NCBI GenBank assembly: GCA_039679385.1
Contig: JBDKVB010000128.1
Location: forward strand, 23,077-87,076
From: Armatimonadia bacterium
Lineage (GTDB): Bacteria; Armatimonadota; Zipacnadia; Zipacnadales; JABUFB01
Reading direction: 5' to 3'
DNA: 64,000 bases
Shown: piece after piece, positions 15,384 to 23,604 of the stretch
Numbering within the stretch: position 1 is the first letter of the stretch
How the letters are laid out: each line of letters starts with the position of its first letter
Translations under genes and position numbers: made by a program
Notes under the pieces: generated by a model
The model's input: the letters and a program-made list of their open reading frames with translations, nothing else
Databases searched by the model: none
What the model was told of the DNA's origin: nothing

Positions 15384-17156
15384 ATGTCGGAGATAACACT
15401 GACGATTGACGGCATCCAGGTGACCGTGCCCCAGGGCTACACAATCATGGAGGCTGCTGACCAGGCGGGCATCAGGATCCCCCGTCTGTGTCATCACCCC
15501 CGCCTGTCCATCCAGGGCGCCTGTCGGATCTGCATTGTCGATGTCGAGGGTGCGCGTACGCTTCCGGCCGCCTGCTGCTCTCCCGCTACGAACGGCATGG
15601 TCGTCCGAACCCACACCCCCGAAGTCCTTCAGCTCCGCCGCGACATCGTAGAGCTCCTCCTCGACAACCACCCCATGGACTGCAACACCTGCGAGCGGGA
15701 CGGTAACTGCGAACTGCAGCGGCTCGCCAGTTCCATGGGTATCCGCGAGCGTTTCTTCGAGGGCGAGCGCAAGCACTATCCGAAAGACAACACCGGCCCC
15801 GCGGTCATCCGCGACCCCGAGAAGTGCGTGCAGTGCGGTCGTTGCGTCCGCATGTGCGGCGAGGTCCAGGAAGTCGCGGCTCTCGGCCAGGTCGAGCGCG
15901 GGTTCAACACCGTCGTCATGCCCGCCCATGACAAGGCCTTCATCGACAGCGTCTGCACCGGCTGCGGCCAGTGCGTCAATGTCTGCCCGACGGCTGCCTT
16001 CCTTGAGAAGGACGCGACCCAGGGCTTCCTCAAGGCCCTCGAAGACCCCGAGACCATCGTGGTCAGCCAGATGGCTCCCTCGGTCCGTGCCGCCATCGGC
16101 GAATGCTTCGGGATGCAGCCCGGCAAGGCCTGGGAAGGCGAGCTCTTCGCCGCTCAGCGCCGCATGGGCATTGACTACGTCTTCGACACCCAGTTCAGCG
16201 CCGACCTCACCATCATGGAAGAGGGCGCCGAGTTCGTCGAGAAGCTCAAGGCCGGCAGGCTCCCCAACATCACCTCCTGCTGCCCGACCTGGATCAAGTA
16301 CTGCGAGACCTTCCACCCGGACATGATGCAGTACCTGTCCAGCGCGAAGTCGCCCATGAGCATGCAGGGCGCCGTGGTCAAGAGCTACTGGGCCGAGAAG
16401 ATGGGCATCGACCCGGCGAAGATCTACTCCGTCGCTTTCATGTGCTGCACCTGCAAGAAGTTCGAAGCCACCCGGCCCGAGCTGTGGATGAGCCCCGACA
16501 TGCCCTCTGTCGACGCGGTCTGCACCACTCGTGAGCTGGCCTGGCTGATGAAATACTTCGGCATCGACTTCGCCAACCTCGCTCCCGAAGAGGCCGACTC
16601 CCCCTTGGGCGCGTCCACTGGCGCCGCAGCCATCTTCGGGGCAACCGGTGGCGTCACCGAAGCCGCCCTGCGCTCCGCCTACTTCCTGGCCCTGGGCAAA
16701 GAGCTCCCGGACGACGCCATCAACTTCTACGAGACGCGTGGCACCGACGGCGCTCGCGAGGCTTGGGTCGACTTCGACGGCACCAAGCTGCATGTCGCCA
16801 TCGCCAACGGCCTCGGCAGCGCCAACAAGATCCTCGACCGCATGCGCAAGGGTGAGGAGTTCCACTGGATCGAAGTCATGGGCTGCCCCGGTGGCTGCGT
16901 CGGCGGTGGCGGACAGCCCTATGCCGGCGCTAACTCCGTGCCGCTCGACGAAGAACTCCTTCGCCTGCGGGCCAAGTCCCTCTATGACCTGGACACCGAC
17001 CGCACCATCCGCCGATCGCACCAAAACCCGGACATCCAGAAGCTGTACGACGAATACCTGGGTGCGCCGCTTGGCCATAAGTCCCACGAGTTGCTGCACA
17101 CCCATTACTATGCGCGGCTGCCGCTTGGCGTTCGGCCGCAGGAGGCGCAGGTTTAA
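15384..17156 (+). CDS. hydA: [FeFe] hydrogenase catalytic subunit HydA (HndD-like)
   Basis: 590 residues from the second ATG (15384), which has AGGTGA at proper spacing; the ATG at 15378 abuts that site. Order: [2Fe-2S] domain (Cys36, 47, 50, 64/65), His96-Cys100-Cys103-Cys109 cluster, two [4Fe-4S] clusters (Cys148/151/154/158 and 191/194/197/201), then the H-cluster domain: TSCCP (Cys299 proton relay, Cys300 ligand), MCCTCKK (353-359, Cys355 ligand), EVMGCPGGC (Cys501, Cys505), and the small-subunit region ending SHELLHTHYY. Proton-path residues (IMEE, YLSSAKSP) are kept. Two unusual cysteines replace Pro354 and Ala/Ser357. With HydB and HydC it should form a cytoplasmic NAD(P)- and possibly ferredoxin-linked (bifurcating) enzyme. 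No HydEFG maturases here. Confidence 0.93.
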   Translation: MSEITLTIDGIQVTVPQGYTIMEAADQAGIRIPRLCHHPRLSIQGACRICIVDVEGARTLPAACCSPATNGMVVRTHTPEVLQLRRDIVELLLDNHPMDCNTCERDGNCELQRLASSMGIRERFFEGERKHYPKDNTGPAVIRDPEKCVQCGRCVRMCGEVQEVAALGQVERGFNTVVMPAHDKAFIDSVCTGCGQCVNVCPTAAFLEKDATQGFLKALEDPETIVVSQMAPSVRAAIGECFGMQPGKAWEGELFAAQRRMGIDYVFDTQFSADLTIMEEGAEFVEKLKAGRLPNITSCCPTWIKYCETFHPDMMQYLSSAKSPMSMQGAVVKSYWAEKMGIDPAKIYSVAFMCCTCKKFEATRPELWMSPDMPSVDAVCTTRELAWLMKYFGIDFANLAPEEADSPLGASTGAAAIFGATGGVTEAALRSAYFLALGKELPDDAINFYETRGTDGAREAWVDFDGTKLHVAIANGLGSANKILDRMRKGEEFHWIEVMGCPGGCVGGGGQPYAGANSVPLDEELLRLRAKSLYDLDTDRTIRRSHQNPDIQKLYDEYLGAPLGHKSHELLHTHYYARLPLGVRPQEAQV

Positions 17157-17692
17157 TGCCGTACCAGCGCGATATGCTTGAGTCCCCCGAGTGGTGGGCG
17201 AAACTCGACGAGTACATCGCCGAACAGAAGCAGCGCAACCCTGAGCACGTTCAGAGCGCTCTCATGCCCGTGCTGCACTACGTGCAGGACCTGTTCGGTT
17301 ACGTCCCGGAGAAGGCCATCAACCACGTCTCCCAGTCCCTGGGTGTGCCGGCAGTCTACGTGTCGGGCGTGGCCAGCTTCTACTCCTACTACTCCCTTAC
17401 GCCGAAGGGCACCTTCACCGTAAGTGTGTGCCTTGGCACCGCCTGCTATGTCCGCGGCAGCCAGGGCATTCTGGACGAGTTCTGCCGACAGCTTAACGTC
17501 CAGCCCGGCGAGTCAACGCCCGACGGTCTGTTCACAATGGCCGAGGCCCGCTGCCTCGGAGCCTGCGGGCAGGCTCCCGTCGTCATGGTCAACGACCGAG
17601 TCCATGCCCGTGTCACGCGCGAGCAGGTTGCCGATATCATCGCTCACTACATGGCACAGGCGCGGGGCGAGGCCGACAAAGCGGCCGAATAG
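17156..17692 (+). CDS. hydC: Hydrogenase HydC / NuoE-like [2Fe-2S] subunit
   Basis: 178 residues. Its ATG overlaps the hydA stop (TAATG), so translation is coupled. It is a full NuoE-like protein: helical N part with VLHYVQDLFGYVPEKAI, then the thioredoxin-like [2Fe-2S] domain with CLGTACYVRG and EARCLGACGQAPVVMVN supplying the four ligands (CxxxxC and CxxxC). In HydABC-type hydrogenases this subunit passes electrons between the NADH-binding HydB and HydA. Length and motifs are normal for the family. Confidence 0.92.
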   Translation: MPYQRDMLESPEWWAKLDEYIAEQKQRNPEHVQSALMPVLHYVQDLFGYVPEKAINHVSQSLGVPAVYVSGVASFYSYYSLTPKGTFTVSVCLGTACYVRGSQGILDEFCRQLNVQPGESTPDGLFTMAEARCLGACGQAPVVMVNDRVHARVTREQVADIIAHYMAQARGEADKAAE

Positions 17693-17828
17693 CGTACGGC
17701 GGACGATACCCGTCAGGTCGCGGCCAAGGACGCTGCACCGGCTCACCAACCTAACGGGGATCCCCGGGAGACTGTAACTCGTCTCTGGCGGGCCGTATGG
17801 GACCCCGACGCCCCTCTGGAGGTGCGGC

Positions 17829-19847
17829 ATGAGCGCCGCCCCTCAGTTGTCGAAGTCGAGGGACCTGCCACTGCGAACGAAGCTGCTGATCTGCTTCCTC
17901 GCCGTCACTGTGGTGGGTGGTGCTCTGACCATCGTGGCCGGGAGCTTCGTGATCACCGACATGGCGATCGGGGAGGCCCAGCGGCGGGTCGAGGTTGGCC
18001 TCAAGACTGCGCGCTCGACCCTGCAGCAGCGGGCCGACGAAGCAGAGCGGACCGCGAGCATCCTGGCCGACTGGGCCGCACGACAGCCTGACCTGTATGC
18101 CAACGGCGTTGCCTCTGAGTACCTTGAGAAGCTGCGCGAGAAGTGTGGGCTCGACCTGCTGCACGTCGTCGACGCCGACGGGACGGTTACGGCCACCGCA
18201 CGCGGCAACGCCCGGGGCCTTAACATCCTTGGCGACGTCGTCGTCGGTGCGGCCCTTCGGGAGGGACGTGCCTCCTGGGCCTTCACCACGATGTCGGGCA
18301 GGCAGCTTAGCGCCGAGAGCGCCGAGCTGGCCTCCCAGGCCTACGTGAAGGTCGTGGAAACCGAGCGCGCCAAGCCCGGCGGACTCAACGAGTTGCGCGA
18401 AGCCTTGGTCATCCAGGCGGCTGCGCCCATCATCAGGCCCCCGGGACGTGTTGTGGGAGCCGTGCGGGCGGCAGTGCTGCTCACACGCAACTACGAGCTT
18501 GTGGACTACATACGGGACAACGTCTTCACCATGTCTACGTATGACCACAAGAACCTGGGCACGGTGACCATTTTCCTGCGCGACGTGCGCATCGCGACCA
18601 ATGTCGCCGGTCCCACGGGCGAGAGAGCCATCGGCACGCGCGTTTCCGCCGAGGTCAACGATAAGGTCCTGGGACGCGGTGAGACCTGGGTCGGGCCGGC
18701 CTATGTGGTCGGCAACTGGTACGTCTCGGCCTACGAGCCCCTTCGTGACACGCGCAACAGCGTCATCGGCATCCTGTATGTGGGCGTCCTCAAGGACCGC
18801 TACGACGACATGCGCAGCCGGGCGATGGGGTTCTTCCTGCTCTGCACGGCCATCGCTTTGATTGCGGCCTTTGTGGTCGGGACCTGGCTTGCAGGTCGGT
18901 TGGCGCGACCCCTGGATGAACTGACGGGGGCCGCGGTCCAGATCGCCCGCGGCAACCTTGAGCATCGGCTGCCCGAGCCTGCAAGGGCCGACCATGACGA
19001 GCTGAAGAAACTAACTGTCGCCTTCAATGCTATGGCAGCTTCACTACAGCAACGCGACGAAGAGCTCCGGCGCAGCCATCAGGACCTTGCGGAGACCGCC
19101 GATGAGCTCAAGCGCTGGAACCAGAACTACCTTGACACCCTGGAGTTTATCACCCACGAGCTGAAGAATCAGGTCGCTGCCATGAAGATCAACCTCCTGG
19201 CAGTGCGCGACGGCTACGTGGGCGAGCTCGAGCCGGATCAGCGTGAGGCCCTGGATGACGTGGTGGTCGCTGTTAACCGCACGGAGGAGATGATCCTCAA
19301 CTACCTCAACCTCTCCCGCCTTGAGAAGGGCGATCTGGAGGTCCGGGTCCGCCCGGTGCAAGTCGAGGTGGATGTCGTGCGGCCGGTGCTGCGCGAGCTC
19401 AAGGCACGGTTCGACGAGAAGCAGATGCAGCTTGAGGTGGCACTGCCCGAGGACCTTGTCGTCCAGGCCGACCCCTCCTTGCTGCAGATCGTGTACGAGA
19501 ATCTTCTCAGCAATGCAGCCAAGTACGGCCGAGAGAACGGCCTTGTGCGGGTGTGGGGTGAGCGCGTCAACGGATGGGCTGAGCTGCATGTCTGGAACGA
19601 GGGCCAGGGCGTTGCGGCCGACCAGGCAGACGAGCTCTTCCGCAAGTTCTCACGCCTGCAGCCACCAGGCGAGCAGGAGCGGGGAACGGGTCTCGGCCTG
19701 TTCATCACCCGCGAGATCGTCCGCAAGCATGGCGGTGACATCCGCGCTGAGAGCGAGGCCGGACAGTGGATTGACTTCGTCTTCCGACTGCCCCGCCCCG
19801 ATGTTGTCCTGGGCGAAGAAGAGCAACTTGACGAAACCATCGGTTAG
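17829..19847 (+). CDS. Membrane sensor histidine kinase (Cache-HAMP-HisKA)
   Basis: 672 residues, GGAGGT 8 nt before the ATG. Transmembrane helix about 19-43, a long periplasmic Cache-type sensor (about 45-325, ending SVIGILYVGVLKDRY, characteristic of Cache domains), second helix about 333-357, HAMP about 358-410, coiled coil, HisKA with phosphorylatable His443 (FITHELKNQ), N box ENLLSNAAKYG, G1 NEGQGVA and G2 GTGLGLFITREIV. It sits inside the hydrogenase operon between hydC and hydB and is followed by a receiver protein, its likely partner. Kinase-like genes in hyd operons are known, but a complete Cache kinase here would let an external signal act on the locus. Confidence 0.9.
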   Translation: MSAAPQLSKSRDLPLRTKLLICFLAVTVVGGALTIVAGSFVITDMAIGEAQRRVEVGLKTARSTLQQRADEAERTASILADWAARQPDLYANGVASEYLEKLREKCGLDLLHVVDADGTVTATARGNARGLNILGDVVVGAALREGRASWAFTTMSGRQLSAESAELASQAYVKVVETERAKPGGLNELREALVIQAAAPIIRPPGRVVGAVRAAVLLTRNYELVDYIRDNVFTMSTYDHKNLGTVTIFLRDVRIATNVAGPTGERAIGTRVSAEVNDKVLGRGETWVGPAYVVGNWYVSAYEPLRDTRNSVIGILYVGVLKDRYDDMRSRAMGFFLLCTAIALIAAFVVGTWLAGRLARPLDELTGAAVQIARGNLEHRLPEPARADHDELKKLTVAFNAMAASLQQRDEELRRSHQDLAETADELKRWNQNYLDTLEFITHELKNQVAAMKINLLAVRDGYVGELEPDQREALDDVVVAVNRTEEMILNYLNLSRLEKGDLEVRVRPVQVEVDVVRPVLRELKARFDEKQMQLEVALPEDLVVQADPSLLQIVYENLLSNAAKYGRENGLVRVWGERVNGWAELHVWNEGQGVAADQADELFRKFSRLQPPGEQERGTGLGLFITREIVRKHGGDIRAESEAGQWIDFVFRLPRPDVVLGEEEQLDETIG

Positions 19848-20011
19848 CAGGTGTGACGCACCGTGCGCGCGATGTCCCCGGTGCGCCCACTGTCTCAGGC
19901 CGTCCTCTGCCCGGCTCCGCCGGCAAGTGCCCTGGGCGGTTGGCTACGGTCACCCTTAGTCGTACCGGTCCAACATTTCCGATCAGCACCCGATCTCTGG
20001 AGTGACCTGAC

Positions 20012-20416
20012 ATGAGCGACGAGCGTAAGAAAGTCCTGATGGTGGACGACGACGTAGACTTCATCGAAGCCAACAAGGTGGCCCTGGAAGCTGCCGGTTT
20101 CCAGGTGCTCACCGCCACTGATTCCCGCCAGGGCGTGGAGATAGCCCAGAAGGACCTCCCCGATCTCATCATCATGGACCTCATGATGGAGCGGCTCTAT
20201 GCCGGTTTCTCTGCCGTCGAGGCCATCCGGTCTCACGAAGAGACCCAGCAGACCCCCATCATCATGGTGTCCGGCGTCACAACCGAAACCGGCTTCCGCA
20301 TCGACCGGGACGGCTCCAAGCCTGAGTGGCTTAAGGTCGTGGAATTCGTCAACAAGCCTGTGGACCCCGTGGTGCTGGCACGCAAAGTGGCCGACATCCT
20401 CGGGCAGCAGAAATGA
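20012..20416 (+). CDS. Single-domain response regulator
   Basis: 134 residues, one CheY-like receiver and no output domain. Acidic pocket VDDDVDF (Asp13-15 region), phospho-acceptor in LIIMDLMME, conserved Ser in MVSGV and Lys in FVNKPVD are all present. The loop between SG and the Lys is longer than usual (about 25 residues, RIDRDGSKPEWLKV). It lies 164 nt after the kinase and 17 nt before hydB in the same direction, so it is probably made with the hydrogenase and may act by protein-protein contact or as a phosphorelay intermediate. No DNA-binding domain. Confidence 0.88.
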   Translation: MSDERKKVLMVDDDVDFIEANKVALEAAGFQVLTATDSRQGVEIAQKDLPDLIIMDLMMERLYAGFSAVEAIRSHEETQQTPIIMVSGVTTETGFRIDRDGSKPEWLKVVEFVNKPVDPVVLARKVADILGQQK

Positions 20417-20433
20417 AGTGAGGCGCACCACGA

Positions 20434-22335
20434 ATGAAGACTGCAGAAGCGTTGGCTAATCTGGTCGCGGAGGCGAAGCCGAGTGTCAAGGCGACGCCCG
20501 ACAAAACGCAAGTCCTGATCGGCATCGCGACTTGCGCAAACGCCGCGGGCGCCCTGGATGTCATGGCCGCCCTCGAAGAGGCCGTGGAGTCCGCCGGTAT
20601 CGCCGGTGACATCGAGATCTGCCGCGTCGGTTGCGTCGGCCGCTGCAGCCTCGAGCCACTCCTGGAGATCCGCCGTCCCGCCCAACAGCCCCGGATGTAC
20701 GTCAAGGTCACTCCGGACATGGCCAAGGAGATCGCTCAGCGCGATCTCGTCAAGGGCGAGGCCGTCGCTGACTGGCTCATTGAGAGCCAGGAGGCCGAAC
20801 CCGGTCAGCCCAAACCCTATGATGGGGCCGAGCGCATCAACCGGTTCCAGCGCGACTACAGTCACCTCGAGTTCTTCAGCCGCCAGACCCGCATCGCCCT
20901 GCGCAATGTCGGTCGTGTGGACCCCGAGAACATCGACGACTGTCTCGCCCTCGGTGCCTACGCAGGCTTGGCCAAGGCCCTCGACGAGATGACCCCCGAG
21001 GACGTCATCGACACCATGAAGGCCTCCGGCCTGCGTGGCCGTGGTGGCGCCGGGTTCCCGACCGGCGTGAAGTGGGACTTCACCCGCAAGGCCGTCGGTG
21101 ACCAGAAGTTCGTCATCTGCAATGCCGACGAGGGCGACCCCGGTGCCTTCATGGACCGCAGCACCCTTGAGGGTGATCCCCATGCGGTGCTCGAGGCCAT
21201 GGCCATCGCGGCCTACGCCATCGGCTCCAACGCCGGTTACATCTACGTCCGCGCCGAGTACCCGCTGGCCATCAAGCGCCTTGAGATCGCTATCGACCAG
21301 GCGCGCGCGAAGGGCCTGCTCGGCAAGAACATCCTTGGCTCCGACTTCAGCTTCGACCTGGAGCTCCGCCTTGGTGCCGGTGCCTTCGTGTGCGGCGAAG
21401 AGACTGCCCTGCTGGCCTCCATCGAAGGCAAGCGCGGCATGCCTCGACCTCGGCCGCCCTTCCCCGCGCAGAGCGGTCTGTGGGGCAAGCCGACCGTCAT
21501 CAACAACGTCGAGACGCTCGCCAGCGTCGGCGCCATCCTTGAGCTCGGAGCTGAGTGGTATTCCTCCATCGGCACCGAGACCTCCAAGGGCACCAAGGTC
21601 TTTGCCCTGGCCGGCAACGTCGAGAACACCGGCCTCGTCGAAGTCGCCATGGGCGTCACCCTGCGTGACATCATCTTCGGCATCGGCGGCGGCATTCACG
21701 GCGGCAAGGGCTTCAAGGCCGCACAGACCGGCGGACCCTCCGGCGGCTGCCTCCCGTCCCAGTACCTTGACACTCCCATCGACTACGAATCCCTGCGTGC
21801 AGCCGGCTCGATCATGGGCTCGGGCGGTCTCATCGTCATGGATGACACCAACTGCATGGTAGACATCGCCAAGTTCTTCCTCACCTTCACCCATGACGAG
21901 AGCTGCGGAAAGTGCACGCCGTGCCGCGAGGGCACGACCCGCATGCTTGAGGTGCTGACGCGCATCACCCACGGACAGGGCGAACCGGACGATATCCTGC
22001 GCCTTGAGCGCCTCGGCAAGGTCTGCTCCCGCGCTGCCCTGTGCGGTCTCGGCCAGACCTCCCCGAACCCGGTCCTCAGCACGCTGCGGCACTTCCGCGA
22101 CGAGTATGAGGCCCACATCGTGGAGAAGCGCTGCCCGGCTCACCGCTGCCGCAGTCTGGTGAGCTTCGCGATCGACGCCGAGAAATGTGTCGGTTGCGGG
22201 TTGTGCAAACGGTCCTGTCCGGTACAATGTATCCTTGGTGAGCCGCGACAGCCCCACGTCATTGACCAGGACCGCTGCATCCGCTGCGGCCAGTGCCACC
22301 AGGCTTGCCGCTTCAGCGCTGTGGTGCGTGAGTAG
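20434..22335 (+). CDS. hydB: Hydrogenase HydB / NuoF-like flavoprotein subunit
   Basis: 633 residues. The N-terminal thioredoxin-like [2Fe-2S] domain has Cys34 and CRVGCVGRC (Cys63, 67, 71). The NADH/FMN region follows with GLRGRGGAGFPTGVKW, NADEGDPGAFMDR and GAGAFVCGEETALL. SLBB region, then the NuoF [4Fe-4S] motif ESCGKCTPCREG (Cys491, 494, 497). The C terminus adds two ferredoxin-type clusters, CVGCGLCKRSCPV and CIRCGQCHQACRF. This is the HndC/HydB form found in trimeric NAD(P)-linked hydrogenases, which accepts or donates hydride at FMN. It closes the operon, just before a strong terminator. Confidence 0.93.
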   Translation: MKTAEALANLVAEAKPSVKATPDKTQVLIGIATCANAAGALDVMAALEEAVESAGIAGDIEICRVGCVGRCSLEPLLEIRRPAQQPRMYVKVTPDMAKEIAQRDLVKGEAVADWLIESQEAEPGQPKPYDGAERINRFQRDYSHLEFFSRQTRIALRNVGRVDPENIDDCLALGAYAGLAKALDEMTPEDVIDTMKASGLRGRGGAGFPTGVKWDFTRKAVGDQKFVICNADEGDPGAFMDRSTLEGDPHAVLEAMAIAAYAIGSNAGYIYVRAEYPLAIKRLEIAIDQARAKGLLGKNILGSDFSFDLELRLGAGAFVCGEETALLASIEGKRGMPRPRPPFPAQSGLWGKPTVINNVETLASVGAILELGAEWYSSIGTETSKGTKVFALAGNVENTGLVEVAMGVTLRDIIFGIGGGIHGGKGFKAAQTGGPSGGCLPSQYLDTPIDYESLRAAGSIMGSGGLIVMDDTNCMVDIAKFFLTFTHDESCGKCTPCREGTTRMLEVLTRITHGQGEPDDILRLERLGKVCSRAALCGLGQTSPNPVLSTLRHFRDEYEAHIVEKRCPAHRCRSLVSFAIDAEKCVGCGLCKRSCPVQCILGEPRQPHVIDQDRCIRCGQCHQACRFSAVVRE

Positions 22336-22365
22336 CTCCGGCCCGAGGACGTCGATGATGCTTAC

Positions 22366-22403
22366 CAACGGGGCGAGGCGCTGACTCGCCCCGTTGTTCT
22401 TTG
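22366..22403 (+). terminator. Terminator of the hydrogenase operon
   Basis: Perfect 12-bp stem CAACGGGGCGAG / CTCGCCCCGTTG with a 7-nt loop, followed by TTCTTTG. A textbook intrinsic terminator 30 nt after the hydB stop. Confidence 0.9.
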
Positions 22404-22465
22404 TTGCTTGCCGGACCCGGTAGACGCTCAGACCCTGTCGGCCACCCGTTGGGAGGGGCTCCTCT

Positions 22466-23494
22466 ATGCCTGGCGAACCCAAGCCCAGGGTCGCCTTCGT
22501 CGAGATCAAGCCGTGGGAGCGTGCCTTCGTCGAAGAGCAGAGCATCGCCTGGGGTTGCGATCCGATCTTCCTTGAGGGTACCGTCGCGGACCTTCCAGCC
22601 GCCGACCGTGCCGACCTGACGGTCCTCTCCTGCTTCATCCGTTCCCGAGTGGATCAGGCCGTGCTGGACGACTGCCCAGACCTGAAGCTCGTCTCCACGC
22701 GCTCAACCGGCGTGGACCATATCGACCTTGCCACCTGCACGTCGCGGGGGATCACCGTCTGCAACGTCCCCCAGTATGGCGAGAACACCGTTGCCGAGCA
22801 CACTCTGGGCCTCATCCTGGCTCTCTCGCGCAACCTCTATCCCGCCGTCGACCGCGTGAAGCGCGGAGACCTGTCCATCGAGGGCCTGGTCGGCTTCGAC
22901 CTCTACGGCAAGACTCTTGGTGTCGTCGGTGCCGGACGCATCGGCCTCCACGTCATTCGCATGGGACGGGCCATGAACATGCGGGTGCTGGCCTTCGATG
23001 CGCGTCCCCAGGGCTTGCTGGCCGAGGTGCTTGGCTTCGAGTACACCTCTCTGGAGGACCTGCTCAAGCAGTCCGACGTGGTCAGCCTTCACCTGCCGCT
23101 GCTTCCGGCGACACGACGCATGATCGACGCCGAGAAGTTCGCCCTGATGAAGCCCAGTGCGATCCTGGTCAACACCTCCCGCGGCGGGGTCGTGGACAGT
23201 GTGGCTCTCCTGCAGGCACTGAACGACGGCAGGATTGCCGGCGCAGCCCTTGATGTCCTCGAGGGTGAGGAGGTCTTCAACGAGGACCATGTCCTGCTGC
23301 ACAGCGACAAGGCCTCCGTCGATGACTTGCGGCTTGCGGTCGAGGGCTACCAGCTCATGCACCATCCGCGCTGCATCGTCACGGGCCACATCGGCTTCTA
23401 TAGCCGCGAGGCCCTGCAGCGGATCCTGCTGACGACCATCGACAACATCGGCGCCTTCCTCCAGGGCCGGCCGATCAACCTGGTCAAAGCCTGA
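22466..23494 (+). CDS. D-2-hydroxyacid dehydrogenase (D-lactate dehydrogenase-like)
   Basis: 342 residues, preceded by GGGAGGGG. D-isomer-specific 2-hydroxyacid dehydrogenase fold: substrate-domain motif STRSTGVDHIDL, Rossmann GVVGAGRIGLHV, and the catalytic trio Arg in VNTSRGGVVD, Glu in LDVLEGEE and His in VTGHIGFYS. LEGEE and the FDARPQ after strand 2 resemble D-lactate dehydrogenases (NADH-dependent pyruvate reduction). It lies right after the hydrogenase terminator, so it is a separate unit, but both would oxidise fermentation NADH. Exact substrate not certain. Confidence 0.85.
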   Translation: MPGEPKPRVAFVEIKPWERAFVEEQSIAWGCDPIFLEGTVADLPAADRADLTVLSCFIRSRVDQAVLDDCPDLKLVSTRSTGVDHIDLATCTSRGITVCNVPQYGENTVAEHTLGLILALSRNLYPAVDRVKRGDLSIEGLVGFDLYGKTLGVVGAGRIGLHVIRMGRAMNMRVLAFDARPQGLLAEVLGFEYTSLEDLLKQSDVVSLHLPLLPATRRMIDAEKFALMKPSAILVNTSRGGVVDSVALLQALNDGRIAGAALDVLEGEEVFNEDHVLLHSDKASVDDLRLAVEGYQLMHHPRCIVTGHIGFYSREALQRILLTTIDNIGAFLQGRPINLVKA

Positions 23495-23604
23495 TCTTCC
23501 CATCACTTCCTGGGCTGAGAGGCCGACACTCTGGCGCTTCCCAGGATCGTCCCGACGCCCAGTGTCCCGTCCCAATGGTTGGCGATCTCGCCCGGAGGGC
23601 GGCC

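Noticed and set aside
15216..17105. Long open frame on the minus strand opposite hydA
   Set aside because: It is the antisense shadow of hydA in GC-rich DNA; the sense frame has all hydrogenase motifs and this frame has no recognisable domain or ribosome site.
20233..22638. 801-codon minus-strand frame opposite hydB
   Set aside because: Antisense shadow; composition (Val, Gly, Leu, Asp-rich) and lack of start context fit a shadow, while hydB is unmistakable.
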